Below are positions 43,904 through 53,350 of a stretch of DNA of 64,000 nt, piece by piece (within the stretch, counting starts at the first letter, position 1; every line of letters starts with the position of its first letter). Location of the stretch: contig JAOTON010000477.1 of the NCBI GenBank assembly GCA_034440635.1, positions 674,001 to 738,000 of the forward strand, given 5' to 3'. A model generated the notes under the pieces. That model did no database searches and was not told where the DNA came from. It saw only the letters and a list, made by a program, of their open reading frames with translations. Position numbers and translations under genes: made by a program. This stretch comes from Lepas anatifera (taxonomy: Eukaryota; Arthropoda; Thecostraca; Lepadidae).

Positions 43904-44172
43904 GTGTCTGACCTCTGGCTATGCTGTGCCGGCAGACACATCCTGCCTGCAGCTGTAGGCTGTGCTGCTGTGTTTGACATCTGGCTATGCTGTGCCGGCA
44001 GACACATTGTGGCTGCAACTGTAGGCTGTGCTGCTGTGTTTGGTCTGTGGCTATGCTGTGCCGGTAGACACATCCTGCTTGCAGCTGTAGGCTGTACCGC
44101 TGTGTTTGACCTCTGGCTATACTGTGCCGGCAGACACATCCTGCTTGCAGCTGTAGGCTGTACCGCTGTGTT
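43904..44172 (+). repeat. 66-bp minisatellite, left part
   Basis: Four units of 66 bp share TGGCTATGCTGTGCCGGCAG, ACACAT and GCAGCTGTAGGCTGT. The period is 22 codons and both strands are open (for example LWLCCAGRHIL on the plus strand). The array continues after the hAT insertion at 46271-46390. I recognise no protein, and openness on both strands argues that the frames follow from the period and composition. Confidence 0.88.
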
Positions 44173-46270
44173 CATTGGCGGACGCAGGGGGGGCATTTCG
44201 GCCATGCACCCCCAATGCGCTGGAGGGGGGCCAAACTATCTTTTGCCCCCCAAACGCCGGAGAAAATTGTGAAAAAGGTGTTTACACTAGGTCTGTAGCA
44301 GAGTTGTGCGTTTCAGAATTTTCTTGAGTCGACTCAACTCAACTCAAGTGCTGAGAGCAGTTGACTCAACTCTGACTCAACTCATGATCAAGAGTTCAGT
44401 GAGTCGACTCAACTCCGACTCACGGCTAAATTCATCCGATTCAACTCTGAATCAACTCACGACTCAATTCAACTCAAACTTCGACTCATTTGCAAAATGA
44501 AATAAATACATGATGAATATATAAATATAAAAAATAAGAAATAAATCAATAACCCAGCAAAAATTGAGCTGTTCAGAAAGTCTGACATGAAAAAGAAAAT
44601 TAATCAAAGCAAAATTAATTAATTGGCATTCAAACATTGGTTAACAATTACCCAGCAACCATGAATAACTTTTTAATTCTTCCAGACTGTCACTGCCCAA
44701 AAAAGCTACCACATGCTGCAATTACTTCTAAAAGTAGCATTGCATATAAAACTAAGTAAATGAAATGGAAAGGACGCTAAAAGCGCTAAGGTTACACCAA
44801 CACAGACAAAAAAATGAGCCTCCATACTGCCAAAAAAGATTCAAGCTAAGAGAACATGATATAAACTGTATTTTGATTTGAAGGGATGGTATAGGTATTG
44901 CTTTTTCTGTTAAAGAATGAGGCTAGGTAATCTTTATAAATTAAAATTAATATCCCAAGAGTTTTCTCAAAATTTAAGCAATAATTACCTAGTTGCAATT
45001 GCTAATTATAAGAATTACAGCAAACCACAGGAAAAGTATACCATATATGACAAAGGACAATAGCAATGACAATTCTATCAACGTTGATGTGTTGGATTTA
45101 AATATATTCATATTTTAAACCCAATCGAATTTTCAGCTTCAGTCAGAACCTCTAATAAAATACATACCTATCGCTCCTCAAGCAAAATTGGAGAACGATT
45201 TCATAGAAAATTGCTAATGTATTATAGCTATCCAAATAAACACAGATGCCAAGTAAGGGTCTCTGATCAGACAAAAACAGTAGCAGGAAATAATTCCTCT
45301 GATTCTTGCAATAAAGACATCTCAACATTTTTGTCGAATCAAACGTCCAATTTTTCAATGCTAATAGCAGTATTTGCTATTGATAGGTAAAATGAAAAGG
45401 GTGGCAGCAGACGGCGCATTTAGGACAAAAGAATAAATGTAGCATGTAGGCATATAAATATTTGCATTACTTCATGAACTATTACGTGATATTTACACTT
45501 TTGCCTTGAGGCTAGTTAAGCTTGAACCCATACTCGGCTGAATTTTTTTCAAAGACAGCAGTGGCGCACACTATTCTCAGAAAACCACCACTGACGACGA
45601 CAACAATCAGCGACGACGACGCGTGTTGTTGGAGTGTTTAAATTAAAGAAGTAATAATTAATATTGAAGATGAGAAGTTTTTGAGAGTATTGAAATGTAT
45701 TTTGTAGTGCGTTCCACCACTTCAAAACCAGTGATAGGAGCCTGTTTAATTTTTTGAGTGTATGTATTATTTGTGCCTAGGGATTCCTTCAGACCGGATT
45801 GGCATTTAAAATGAGCAATTGAGCCATATAATTATTGGTTTATTGAAACAAATTTAAACTTTGATTTAAACAATTGAAATGCTGGGGGAAAATGTTTTAA
45901 AGGAGGTTAAAGGAGGTTTCCAAAAGGTAGGCAAATTTAGACACTTTTACTTGACAACATGTTAACCTGTTGAGCCAACTTTTTCGTCAACTCATTTGAC
46001 TCGCTGTCTTCACAACTCAACTGAACTCATCTCATTGATGTGTTGTTAACCGACTCAACTCAACTCAACTCACTTGTCTAATTTTTTCGACTCAACTCAA
46101 CTCAACTCAGAGTCGAATGAGTCGGAATTTGAGTTAAACTCCGACTCTGACTCGCGAGTCGCACAACTCCTAGTCTGTAGAGCAAAAAAAAATTTGCTCC
46201 CACCCCCTTCCCAGGAGGAGAGGCAGACATGGGTTTGGCCTCCCAAAACTCGACTCTGCGTCCGCCCCTG
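44173..46270 (+). mobile_element. hAT element inserted in the minisatellite, 8-bp TSD
   Basis: The left end is CATTGGCGGACGCAGG and the right end CTGCGTCCGCCCCTG. Both sides are flanked by GCTGTGTT (44165-44172 and 46271-46278), part of the minisatellite unit. Its own sequence is only about 225 bp, split by the inner element at 44299-46172. Relatives of the left part lie at 5826-5960. Confidence 0.87.
44299..46172 (+). mobile_element. Inner hAT-type element with subterminal GACTCAACTC arrays
   Basis: Begins CAGAGTTGTGCG and ends CGCACAACTCCTA, with GTCTGTAG on both sides (44291-44298, 46173-46180), an exact 8-bp TSD. The outer 150-200 bp at each end are arrays of GACTCAACTC/GAGTCGACTC words. 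The A/T-rich 1.5-kb interior shows no transposase frame that I can recognise; a short minus-strand frame at 45152-45358 is unassigned. Non-autonomous or badly decayed. Confidence 0.85.
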
Positions 46271-46390
46271 GCTGTGTTTAGTCTGTGGCTATGCTGTGCC
46301 GCAAGACATATTCTACTTTCAGCTGTGCTTGGTGTCGCCGCGCCTAGCCTGTGATTATACTGTGCCGCCAGACATTTCCAGCCTGGAGCG
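46271..46390 (+). repeat. 66-bp minisatellite, right part
   Basis: GTGGCTATGCTGTGCCGCA and a second, more diverged unit, TGATTATACTGTGCCGCCAGAC, continue the array of 43904-44172 after the insertion. Confidence 0.75.
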
Positions 46391-47103
46391 GTGCATTTAT
46401 ATCATTTTTGGGGGGGGCGGCCAAACAAGGACAAAGGGATTATCAGGACCCGAGGGGCCGCATTCCATCCGTCAAAATGTCACTCGTTTTTTTTATTAGC
46501 CACTGTTAGTTCTTGCCTTGCATAAAAGCATAGGTCTCCGTAAGGATATTCAATAGAGGGCATAAGCCAGCTCCAAAAGAAGAGCAGTTTCCAGGTACTT
46601 GGAGCTACAAGGACACTGGTCCCCAGTGGAGGTAAGTCTAGAAGGCTGGGGGCCTTTGGCAGAGGGTGGGGACCAAAAAAGTACTCAGTTCTTACACAAA
46701 AAATGACCTTGTCTGCAGCTGCATGTTGTGCCACTTTAAACGAGCACCCATAAGTCATCAGCGGAAAAAAGGATGACAGGGATGGGTACGTGGCCTCCCC
46801 AACAATCCACCTGATGACCCCGCATAGGGGTCCTGTAGCCGATCTTCGGCAATGTCCTTTTTCTTTTCACATGGCGACAGCGATATCTCACACCGGTCTA
46901 CAGGTCTGGCTACTAATGCTCATTTCCTCACGAGCAGCCCCGCGCGCCCGTAAATCTACGTAATATGCTGGCCCTGACAGACCATTACGCTGCACTGGTC
47001 TGCAGCTCTGGCTGCTAATGCTCATTTCCTCACGAACAGTGCTCTCCCGTCGCGCCCGTCAATCCACGTGATGTGCTGAAAATTATTTTTTATTTCCTGT
47101 TAC
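46391..47103. other. No gene; weak duplicated phrase
   Basis: CTGGTCTGCAGCTCTGGCTGCTAATGCTCATTTCCTCACGA-like phrases occur twice, at about 46900 and 46995, with a unit of roughly 100 bp. Nothing else is seen. Confidence 0.4.
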
Positions 47104-47107
47104 TTAA

Positions 47108-47946
47108 CACGCGCATTGACGGGGGCGGATACCCGCCCCCTCGGGTTTTTCGGAGATAGTAGAAAAACGGCGGCGCGTAGCGCCGCCGTACTTGGTATAC
47201 CTTTTCCCTCATCATTTTTACAACTTCTGTGAAAATTTTAAGGCTAGGTCATCTCAGGTCAGGTCACCAGTACAGGTCAAGTGACCCGACCTCAAAAAAA
47301 GTTTAAGATAGCATAAGTCGGAGGAGAGTGAACTTATCCGATTGAAACTCATATCACATAATGGCCCCACCGAGTTCTCTAAAATATGTTCCGGTATTTT
47401 TGATATCAATGACCTAAGGTCAGGTACGAGGCATGACCTCTCCATTGGAAATACATGGGAAAAATGGTTTTTACGGAATAACTCAGTAACGGATGGTGAT
47501 AGAGCATTTATTTTAGCTGCATTAGACTCGCCTAGGCTTTGCGGTTCTAATGATATGCATTTTATATAATTTGACCCTGACCTGACCTCAGGTCAGGTCA
47601 AATCCTTGATTTGACCTAGCAAGGTCAAATTATATATCATTCGATTCGGCTTGCTAAGAGGATTCATATAGTTGAAGTCGTTTTGCTCTATCTTTACTTG
47701 TTCAGATGTAATGGCCGAAAAACTGAATTTACATGTTATCCCTATGACGGGCATGTTTTAACCTTTCGTGACCTTAAATGTGACCTGACAAAAAAATGGT
47801 ACAAATGTTTTCGATGGAGAAGTGGATGGGCAGCCTAACGCCGTTTACCGTTTTTCGCTACCTACCGTGGTTCTCGAGATCTTAGGGGGGCGGGTACCCG
47901 CCCCCCGTCAATGCGAAGGTGGCTCAGACCCCCGTCAATGCGCGTG
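47108..47946 (+). mobile_element. TTAA-target non-autonomous element, 839 bp
   Basis: TTAA flanks at 47104-47107 and 47947-47950, termini CACGCGCATTGACGGGGG as at 29321. The subterminal hairpin GGCGGCGC-GTA-GCGCCGCC differs from the 29-kb copy by one base in its loop. The AGGTCA palindrome is conserved at 47578-47600. This copy and 29321-30172 are the closest pair of the family in the window. Confidence 0.92.
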
Positions 47947-48049
47947 TTAAGCCACGCTGCCTGCGCACCTGCTCTTCTCACAGCCTGCCAGTCAACCTGT
48001 CAGTATTTTCATGTGATTAACTTGTAAATCGCACTTTCGTTTCCTCCAT

Positions 48050-48431
48050 ACCGAGGTTGATGGCGTGGCTCGGTCCCGCCCTGCCTGTGTTTATGCACTT
48101 GATGTCGAGTTGCGTCGAGGGTCCGGTGACGGCGCTAGTTCCGCCCCCAAATTTCGTAAGTATCACAGACCCCCAGCGCATCAGTAGGCAGAAACCACTA
48201 TCTTCCGCCGGTCTTTACATTAAAACCCGAGAGTCCTAACCAATACATCTACAAAGCTAATGTTACAGACTTCTGCCTCAGTGACCGCCGAGAAACTATG
48301 ATGATGATTGGTATTTTAGGGCACGTCAGCTTCTTTGGCTATATGAGCCCAATCCGCCGAGAAACTACTTTAGCCTATCACGTCGCCTAACGATACCGTT
48401 CAAACATAATCTTCGACAACGGATCGTTACA
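48050..48431 (+). mobile_element. 5' LTR of a degenerate LTR element (start approximate)
   Basis: The right border is clear: GGATCGTTACA, directly followed by a primer-binding-site-like sequence. Internal phrases AGACCCCCAGCGCATCAG, CGCCGGTCTTTACATTAAAA and TGCCTCAGTGACCGCCG match 50493-50600 and, more distantly, the solo LTRs at 12577 and 49913. The left border cannot be fixed. Confidence 0.6.
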
Positions 48432-48432
48432 T

Positions 48433-48450
48433 TGGTGCCGTGACCCGAAT
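48433..48450 (+). promoter_or_regulatory. Probable primer-binding site
   Basis: TGGTGCCGTGACCCGAAT follows the LTR end (CGTTACA) after one base. TGGTGCC-(A/G)-(A/T)GACC-type sites are typical for some LTR retrotransposons, Bel/Pao included; the family assignment is inference. Confidence 0.6.
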
Positions 48451-49737
48451 CTTCAATCGCCGAGGTGAGCCAACAGACCATACTTCCTCCACTGAGGTGA
48501 GATCGGGAGTTTAATATTAATTCTGTGAAGCATCAAAGTCAGCAAGCAAGTCAAACAACGTTTTTTTATTCTCTTCCTCGCCCGTCACGACCAAGCGGTG
48601 CTTGTAGCACCCAGCAGCCTTGACGCCTTTGCGCATGGACCGTGAATCTGTTGGGCCATCATCCAGTCTGTTCTTCGTCTAAAGAAGACCTTTGACGAAG
48701 TCAGACACCTACTTTGTTATCCGCACCAAGACTGGTACTTCGCCCAAAAAGACTTGGACCACAACTGTACATGTCACACCGACCCACGTCCCAAGTGTTG
48801 TCGAAGTTGTGGAAATTGTCTCGATGGTGGATGCACTCTAGCCACTACATCCGTAGTTGGCTTACACTGTTGCAGCAGCGTGGTGCGCCTACACCGCTGC
48901 TATGGGGCTGAAATTGTCGCAACGTCAATTGACTTTGCACGTTCTCACCACGGGTCAGCTCTGACAGCAGAGAGGTAGACGTGCAAACTCAATCACCCCA
49001 TTCTAGTGTCTTCTCTTGTTCAAGAGCGCAGTGTTCAAACAACACCACCACCAGAGGCACTACTGACGCCTAAAAAGTGTTAGCAAAAGGAAAAAAATAC
49101 CTAATCTGGCACCGTACTTCCGTACAAAGGATTTCACTACGTTCTTTTCTAAAATCATAGGAGAAGTGCTTGTTTCCCAGCACCCGTTAGCTTCTACTTT
49201 CATCTGCATTAAGTACCCTCAGTTTGTTCGTGTGTGGCTGACTAAAACCTGTGTGTCTGAATCTTGACAAGGAGGACGTGCGAGTACATTAAAAGTGTGG
49301 TTCCGCAACCATCGCCGCACGATGTATGTGCGAAAAACATAGAATGATGCCCGTTTGTAGATGTTCGTCATCGATTCACGCTGTAGCCGCTCTACGGCGA
49401 TTTTTCGGATTTTTTTCTGTTACGGCAGCACTCTCCCAGGCGCCGTTCATCTATTCCTCATATGCATCTATTCCTCTATGTATCTATAACCATGTGCTGG
49501 GTCACATGAATGTTTTCTGTTCACTACATGATTTCAAGTCATATCTTATATCCCTGCACTATATGGACTTACTCATATGTTCTGTTCATCTGATTAGTTT
49601 TGTTCATCTTACGACTGCTATTCATTCGCGGTAGAAGTCGGCTGCGTCGCTCTTTTTCCCCATATGTATCCGGTGCGGCTCTTTTTGTGTCCTGGCCTGC
49701 CAGGCTCATGAGACAAGCTTGTTGAGCGGGCACCACT
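48451..49737 (+). mobile_element. Internal remnant of the degenerate LTR element
   Basis: Only about 1.3 kb separates the two LTRs, too short for an autonomous element. A frame at 48754-48978 is Cys-rich (CTCHTDPRPKCCRSCGNC), but I recognise no Gag, protease, RT or integrase motif. Either a large deletion derivative or a non-autonomous family. Confidence 0.45.
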
Positions 49738-50630
49738 AATTCGTTTTCGTCGCTTTTTGTCCATGTCTTGTGCCCACTGGAGGCCGATGGCGCGGCTCAG
49801 CCCCGGCCTGGCCGAGTTGCGCAGAGAGTCTGGGGAGGGCGCTGGTGGCTGGTATAAAGTCCAGGCCCCCGGACAGAAGCCACCATCTTGAGCTAGTCTG
49901 TACTTCACAACGTGTAGCGGTTTACCCGCGCTTGCCCCCTCATTTCTCTCAATTATTTTCCACTCAGTCCTCCACTTATGTTTTGCTATGTCACGCGAGC
50001 ATGCAGGTATATGGTTTCGTGCGACATTAACGATGTGTAATCGGGCGACGTAATGAGGCGCGCTGGCGTCTACAGAACCGCAGATGATTGAGTTGAGTTT
50101 TTGTACATATGCTTTTTGGTATCCAGCCTTATTATCTATCGACTGGTTTATCACTCACCTTGGTTTGCCCGCTCTGTGCTGCGAGCCGGCAACCTTTTTG
50201 TGCGCGTAGCGTCGGCGTCGGCCGCGCCCAGTCGATGTTTATGTAACAAGCGTTGGAGGCCGGGGCAGGGTTGTCCTGGTATATAAACCAGACCCCCGAT
50301 ACCTTAGCAGGCAGAAACAGCTATTGAACGCCGGTCTGTACATTAAAACGCGAGGTCCGCTTAAACAACTTATAATACATCCTGTAAATTAGCTGAGAGA
50401 CTCTGCCTCAGTGACCGCCGCAAGAAAGACTAGACTATCACGTCACATAACGCTCCCATACTTCATACCACCACCGAAGCCGGAACGTTACAAACGCGAG
50501 GGTCTCAAACCAATACATCTGTAAAGCAAATATCAGACCTCTGCCTCAGTGACCGCCGCGAGACTAACTAGACTATTCACGTCACCTAACGACATCGTTA
50601 TACTTCATTAACAATAACAACCGTTCGCTG
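49738..50630 (+). mobile_element. 3' LTR of the same element, split by a solo LTR
   Basis: The pieces 49738-49912 and 50493-50630 together correspond to the LTR at 48050-48431: GGCCGATGGCGCGGCTC near the start, then CCAATACATCTGTAAAGC and TGCCTCAGTGACCGCCG. The solo LTR 49913-50492 sits between them. Outer borders are approximate. Confidence 0.6.
49913..50492 (-). mobile_element. Solo LTR, second copy, inverted, 4-bp TSD
   Basis: Begins TGTAGCGGTTTACCCGCG and ends CCGGAACGTTACA, the reverse complement of the 12577-13192 family. AACG flanks both sides (49909-49912 and 50493-50496). It contains the TATATAAACC promoter-like box at about 50278. It is 36 bp shorter than the first copy, mainly because the 30-bp duplicate near the end is single here. 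By the related LTR at 48050-48431, sense transcription here runs left to right. Confidence 0.88.
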
Positions 50631-50911
50631 CAACGCCTTGTGCGCCTGAATAAAACTGTCGCTGGTCCAAACTCTGGATCAGAATGACCACTGGAGAATG
50701 TCAAGCACGGTATATCTGACCTCTCAGACCACTCTCTAGATCAGACTGGCGACTCAAGCACGTTACCCTCCCCCCTGTATATCTCACCTGTCAGGCCACA
50801 CCCTGGATCAGACTGGCAGATCTCTGGATCAGCTGGGACGCCTCGTCAGCCCGTGCGACCGCGGTGTTTCACTCCTCCCGGTCCGGCTCCCCGCTGAGTT
50901 TTTACTAGGAG

Positions 50912-51075
50912 GTATGGGCGCCGAAACCGAGGGGGGACGGGGGGATGCGTCCCCCCTGTTGGCCAACCATGGGGGACGTCCCCCAAAAAGTTTTGGGTCA
51001 TTCGTCATTAATACTGTCAGGTACCGAATATGTTTAAAATTCGCCTCCCCCTGTCAGCACCAGCCAGGGACCGAC
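50912..51075 (-). repeat. GC-rich interspersed repeat, partner of 20300-20505
   Basis: Begins ATGGGCGCCGAAA and continues GGGGGACGTCCCCCAAAAAG, the reverse complement of the 20-kb copy. Ends undefined. Confidence 0.6.
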
Positions 51076-51115
51076 CGAAGGCTCACGATCACCCTCACAC
51101 TGGAATACGCGCCTG

Positions 51116-51940
51116 CTACTCAGGGGGGGAAGGTATGTAAACACACGGCCTCCCCATCGACTTCGCTGACACATGCGATGGACGTGGTATGGGTCCATTG
51201 TGCGAAGTTTTAGCAGGGGCCGATCGAGCTGCTAGGTACGGCGGGGCACAACGCACCACCGAATAACGCGCCACCGCGGCCGTGCTGTCCACCGGCATAG
51301 TGGGGTCACCCGGAGGCGGCAGTACTGGATTGGAATGTCTGCCCGTGGGAGCTATGGAAATAGCTACCTGGTCTCTACTCACCGGATGGTCGCCGCACAC
51401 CTGTGCCTGGGGAACCGTTTGATACATCTGAATCCTTTTGTTTAAATGAGTGTGTTGGCGAGCTGTGCCGGGCCAGGTGTTTTCCGGCAACTCTCGGAAT
51501 GCAGAGACGTTTGCTGCTGGTGTGTCTGCCTTTGTCAAGAATCTGCACCTGCCCGCAGGCGGCAGCTCGTCAGAGGAGATGAGGCCGTCGAGATTGTGAA
51601 TAAATGTTAGTGATGCTGAGATAGGAAGTCTCTCGTGTAGTATCTCGCTGATGGTCTCTCGTGTGTTATACGACGTATTTATGTATTTATGACAATTTGA
51701 GAGCCGCTCTCGCTGGCTCCTTTCTGCGGGCAACGAAATATTTAAAAACGCCTCTGAATACTTAAACATGTTTTCTGAAACAAAATTTACTGGGTCGATC
51801 TGATGTATTTTCGTCATCTTGGAATCAAGTGTGTCGAAAAACCTACCAGTGATCATGCAGCCGCGGCAGAACTGCTTTTCCGAGTAGAGCCATAACCGCA
51901 CATAGATAGCGAGTGATCCGCACATGGATTGCGAGATCAA
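51116..51940 (-). CDS. Unassigned 274-codon ORF
   Basis: This is the longest open frame in the window without an explanation. It is moderately GC-rich. The N-terminal half is helical in composition (RSQRERLSNCHKYINTSYN), the C-terminal half Pro/Ala/Ser-rich. I recognise no domain, signal peptide or membrane segment. It overlaps no identified repeat, though a GC-rich repeat lies just downstream. It could be a chance frame, a Gag-like remnant of an LTR element, or an exon of a host gene. The ATG is only the first in the frame. Confidence 0.25.
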   Translation of the reverse strand: MISQSMCGSLAIYVRLWLYSEKQFCRGCMITGRFFDTLDSKMTKIHQIDPVNFVSENMFKYSEAFLNISLPAERSQRERLSNCHKYINTSYNTRETISEILHERLPISASLTFIHNLDGLISSDELPPAGRCRFLTKADTPAANVSAFRELPENTWPGTARQHTHLNKRIQMYQTVPQAQVCGDHPVSRDQVAISIAPTGRHSNPVLPPPGDPTMPVDSTAAVARYSVVRCAPPYLAARSAPAKTSHNGPIPRPSHVSAKSMGRPCVYIPSPPE

Positions 51941-52259
51941 TACGCGGGGGCTTTGCCTGGGAAGTCACGTCACAGAAACGTCTAACCACTGACATTTCAT
52001 CAGTAACTTAACGGTCTCTTTTAAGCTGTTCACGCCATTTGGAAAGAAGGTTTCAGTTGCAAATTCCAACCCGGAACTGGATAATCGCTTGCATTGTCCA
52101 CACCAAAACAATGTGAAAGTGGCATGATGACGTGACCATTTTGTCTGAATAAATTATTGGCCTATTTCATGGATACGGATTTGATCAGAGATGCATCCAG
52201 TCCACCAGCGTCTTTACTGCGGTCCGGTCGCGGCTAAAAAAGGTGGCGAAAATCGTGTA
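51941..52259. other. No gene recognised
   Basis: Short frames only; no repeat or RNA signal seen. Confidence 0.3.
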
Positions 52260-52670
52260 TCAGACTAATTCAGAACACACTACTGCTGCATTGTTTCCAC
52301 CATTGCATGTTGAAAGGGACACAGCAGCCGAATACCATTGGAGGTTTTGCATCACCAAAAGCTCCAGCACAACCATTATATAGGCCTGGTCCGATTGGAT
52401 CCCTTTTCGGATTTTGCAAATGGTTCGGAATCGCTTTAAATTAAAGATGCATCGCTTTGCATACCTCTCAAATGATGCATTCGAAGAAAAAAGTATGGCC
52501 AAAAATTTAGCTCAGATAAGGTCAATTACTTATTACGTAATTTCGAAGCCCATGTAACGCGATTTTGTTATTCAAAACGAGGCCTACAAAGCAAATGATA
52601 GTCGGCTGCTGTGTCCGTTTCAACATGCAATGGTGGAAACAATGCAACAGTAGTGGATTCTGTAGCACAG
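52260..52670. repeat. Inverted repeat of about 75 bp around a 220-bp spacer
   Basis: The segment 52270-52342 (CTACTGCTGCATTGTTTCCA, CATTGCATGTTGAAAGGGAC) is nearly the reverse complement of 52598-52665. Both arms encode ALFPPLHVE-DTAA-YH, on the plus strand in the left arm and on the minus strand in the right. This could be the arms of a fold-back element or two head-to-head pieces of a duplicated coding sequence. Confidence 0.6.
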
Positions 52671-53156
52671 GTCCTAGAACAGCTGGACAAGTTTCTAAGC
52701 ATCATTCGAAAGCTATTGGAAATATTCCAGTTAGGTAGTATTGCATGTAAAAATCGTTTAAGCCTTTCTTCACGAATCACACCATCCTGCTGCTTTTGGC
52801 AAGGAGTGCAGACCATCGGAGATTCGGGCCGAGTCGGTGCCGGCCGTTCCATATTTTTCTTTGGTTCAGTGCCTAAAAAGTAATGTCACCTATTGTTTTA
52901 TGTTCATTTGAAGCTTAAACCCGCATGAAAGGTTCCTTCCACGCGTCTGCGACTTTCCATGCCGTAAAAGACTCGTATACATTTCAAATTTCTTGGAGCC
53001 ACTAAATGAATTTATTTGATTAAATACGGAACTGAAAGAAGAAAACTTCTGGTTGTAAGGCTTAGTTTTATTTATACCAGCCAGGAGCAACGTGATTGCA
53101 CGTCGCAAGACGTTTAATTCCCTGCACATTGACTGCTTAGTTTCTGGTTTCTTTTT
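52671..53156. other. No gene recognised
   Basis: Sequence next to the inverted repeat. Frames on both strands have no recognisable motif. Confidence 0.3.
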
Positions 53157-53350
53157 GTTTATTTATTTATTTATTTTACTTCTTCAGGACACTCAGCAAT
53201 AGACATGTGGCTATTCTTAGCCTGGCATCAATTATTCCATAACACAATCCATGTACAAAAGACAAAAATAATAGACACTATTCAATAATAAAATACACTA
53301 TGGTTCAATAAGCGGCGCAAAAAATTAATACCACACACCTTGCAGTTCGC
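53157..53350 (-). mobile_element. Possible LINE 3' end (minus strand)
   Basis: TTTATTTATTTATTTATTTT at 53157-53177 is the complement of an (AAAT)n tail. Diverged A/T-rich sequence follows, as in 3' untranslated regions of non-LTR elements. No coding motif. Confidence 0.3.
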
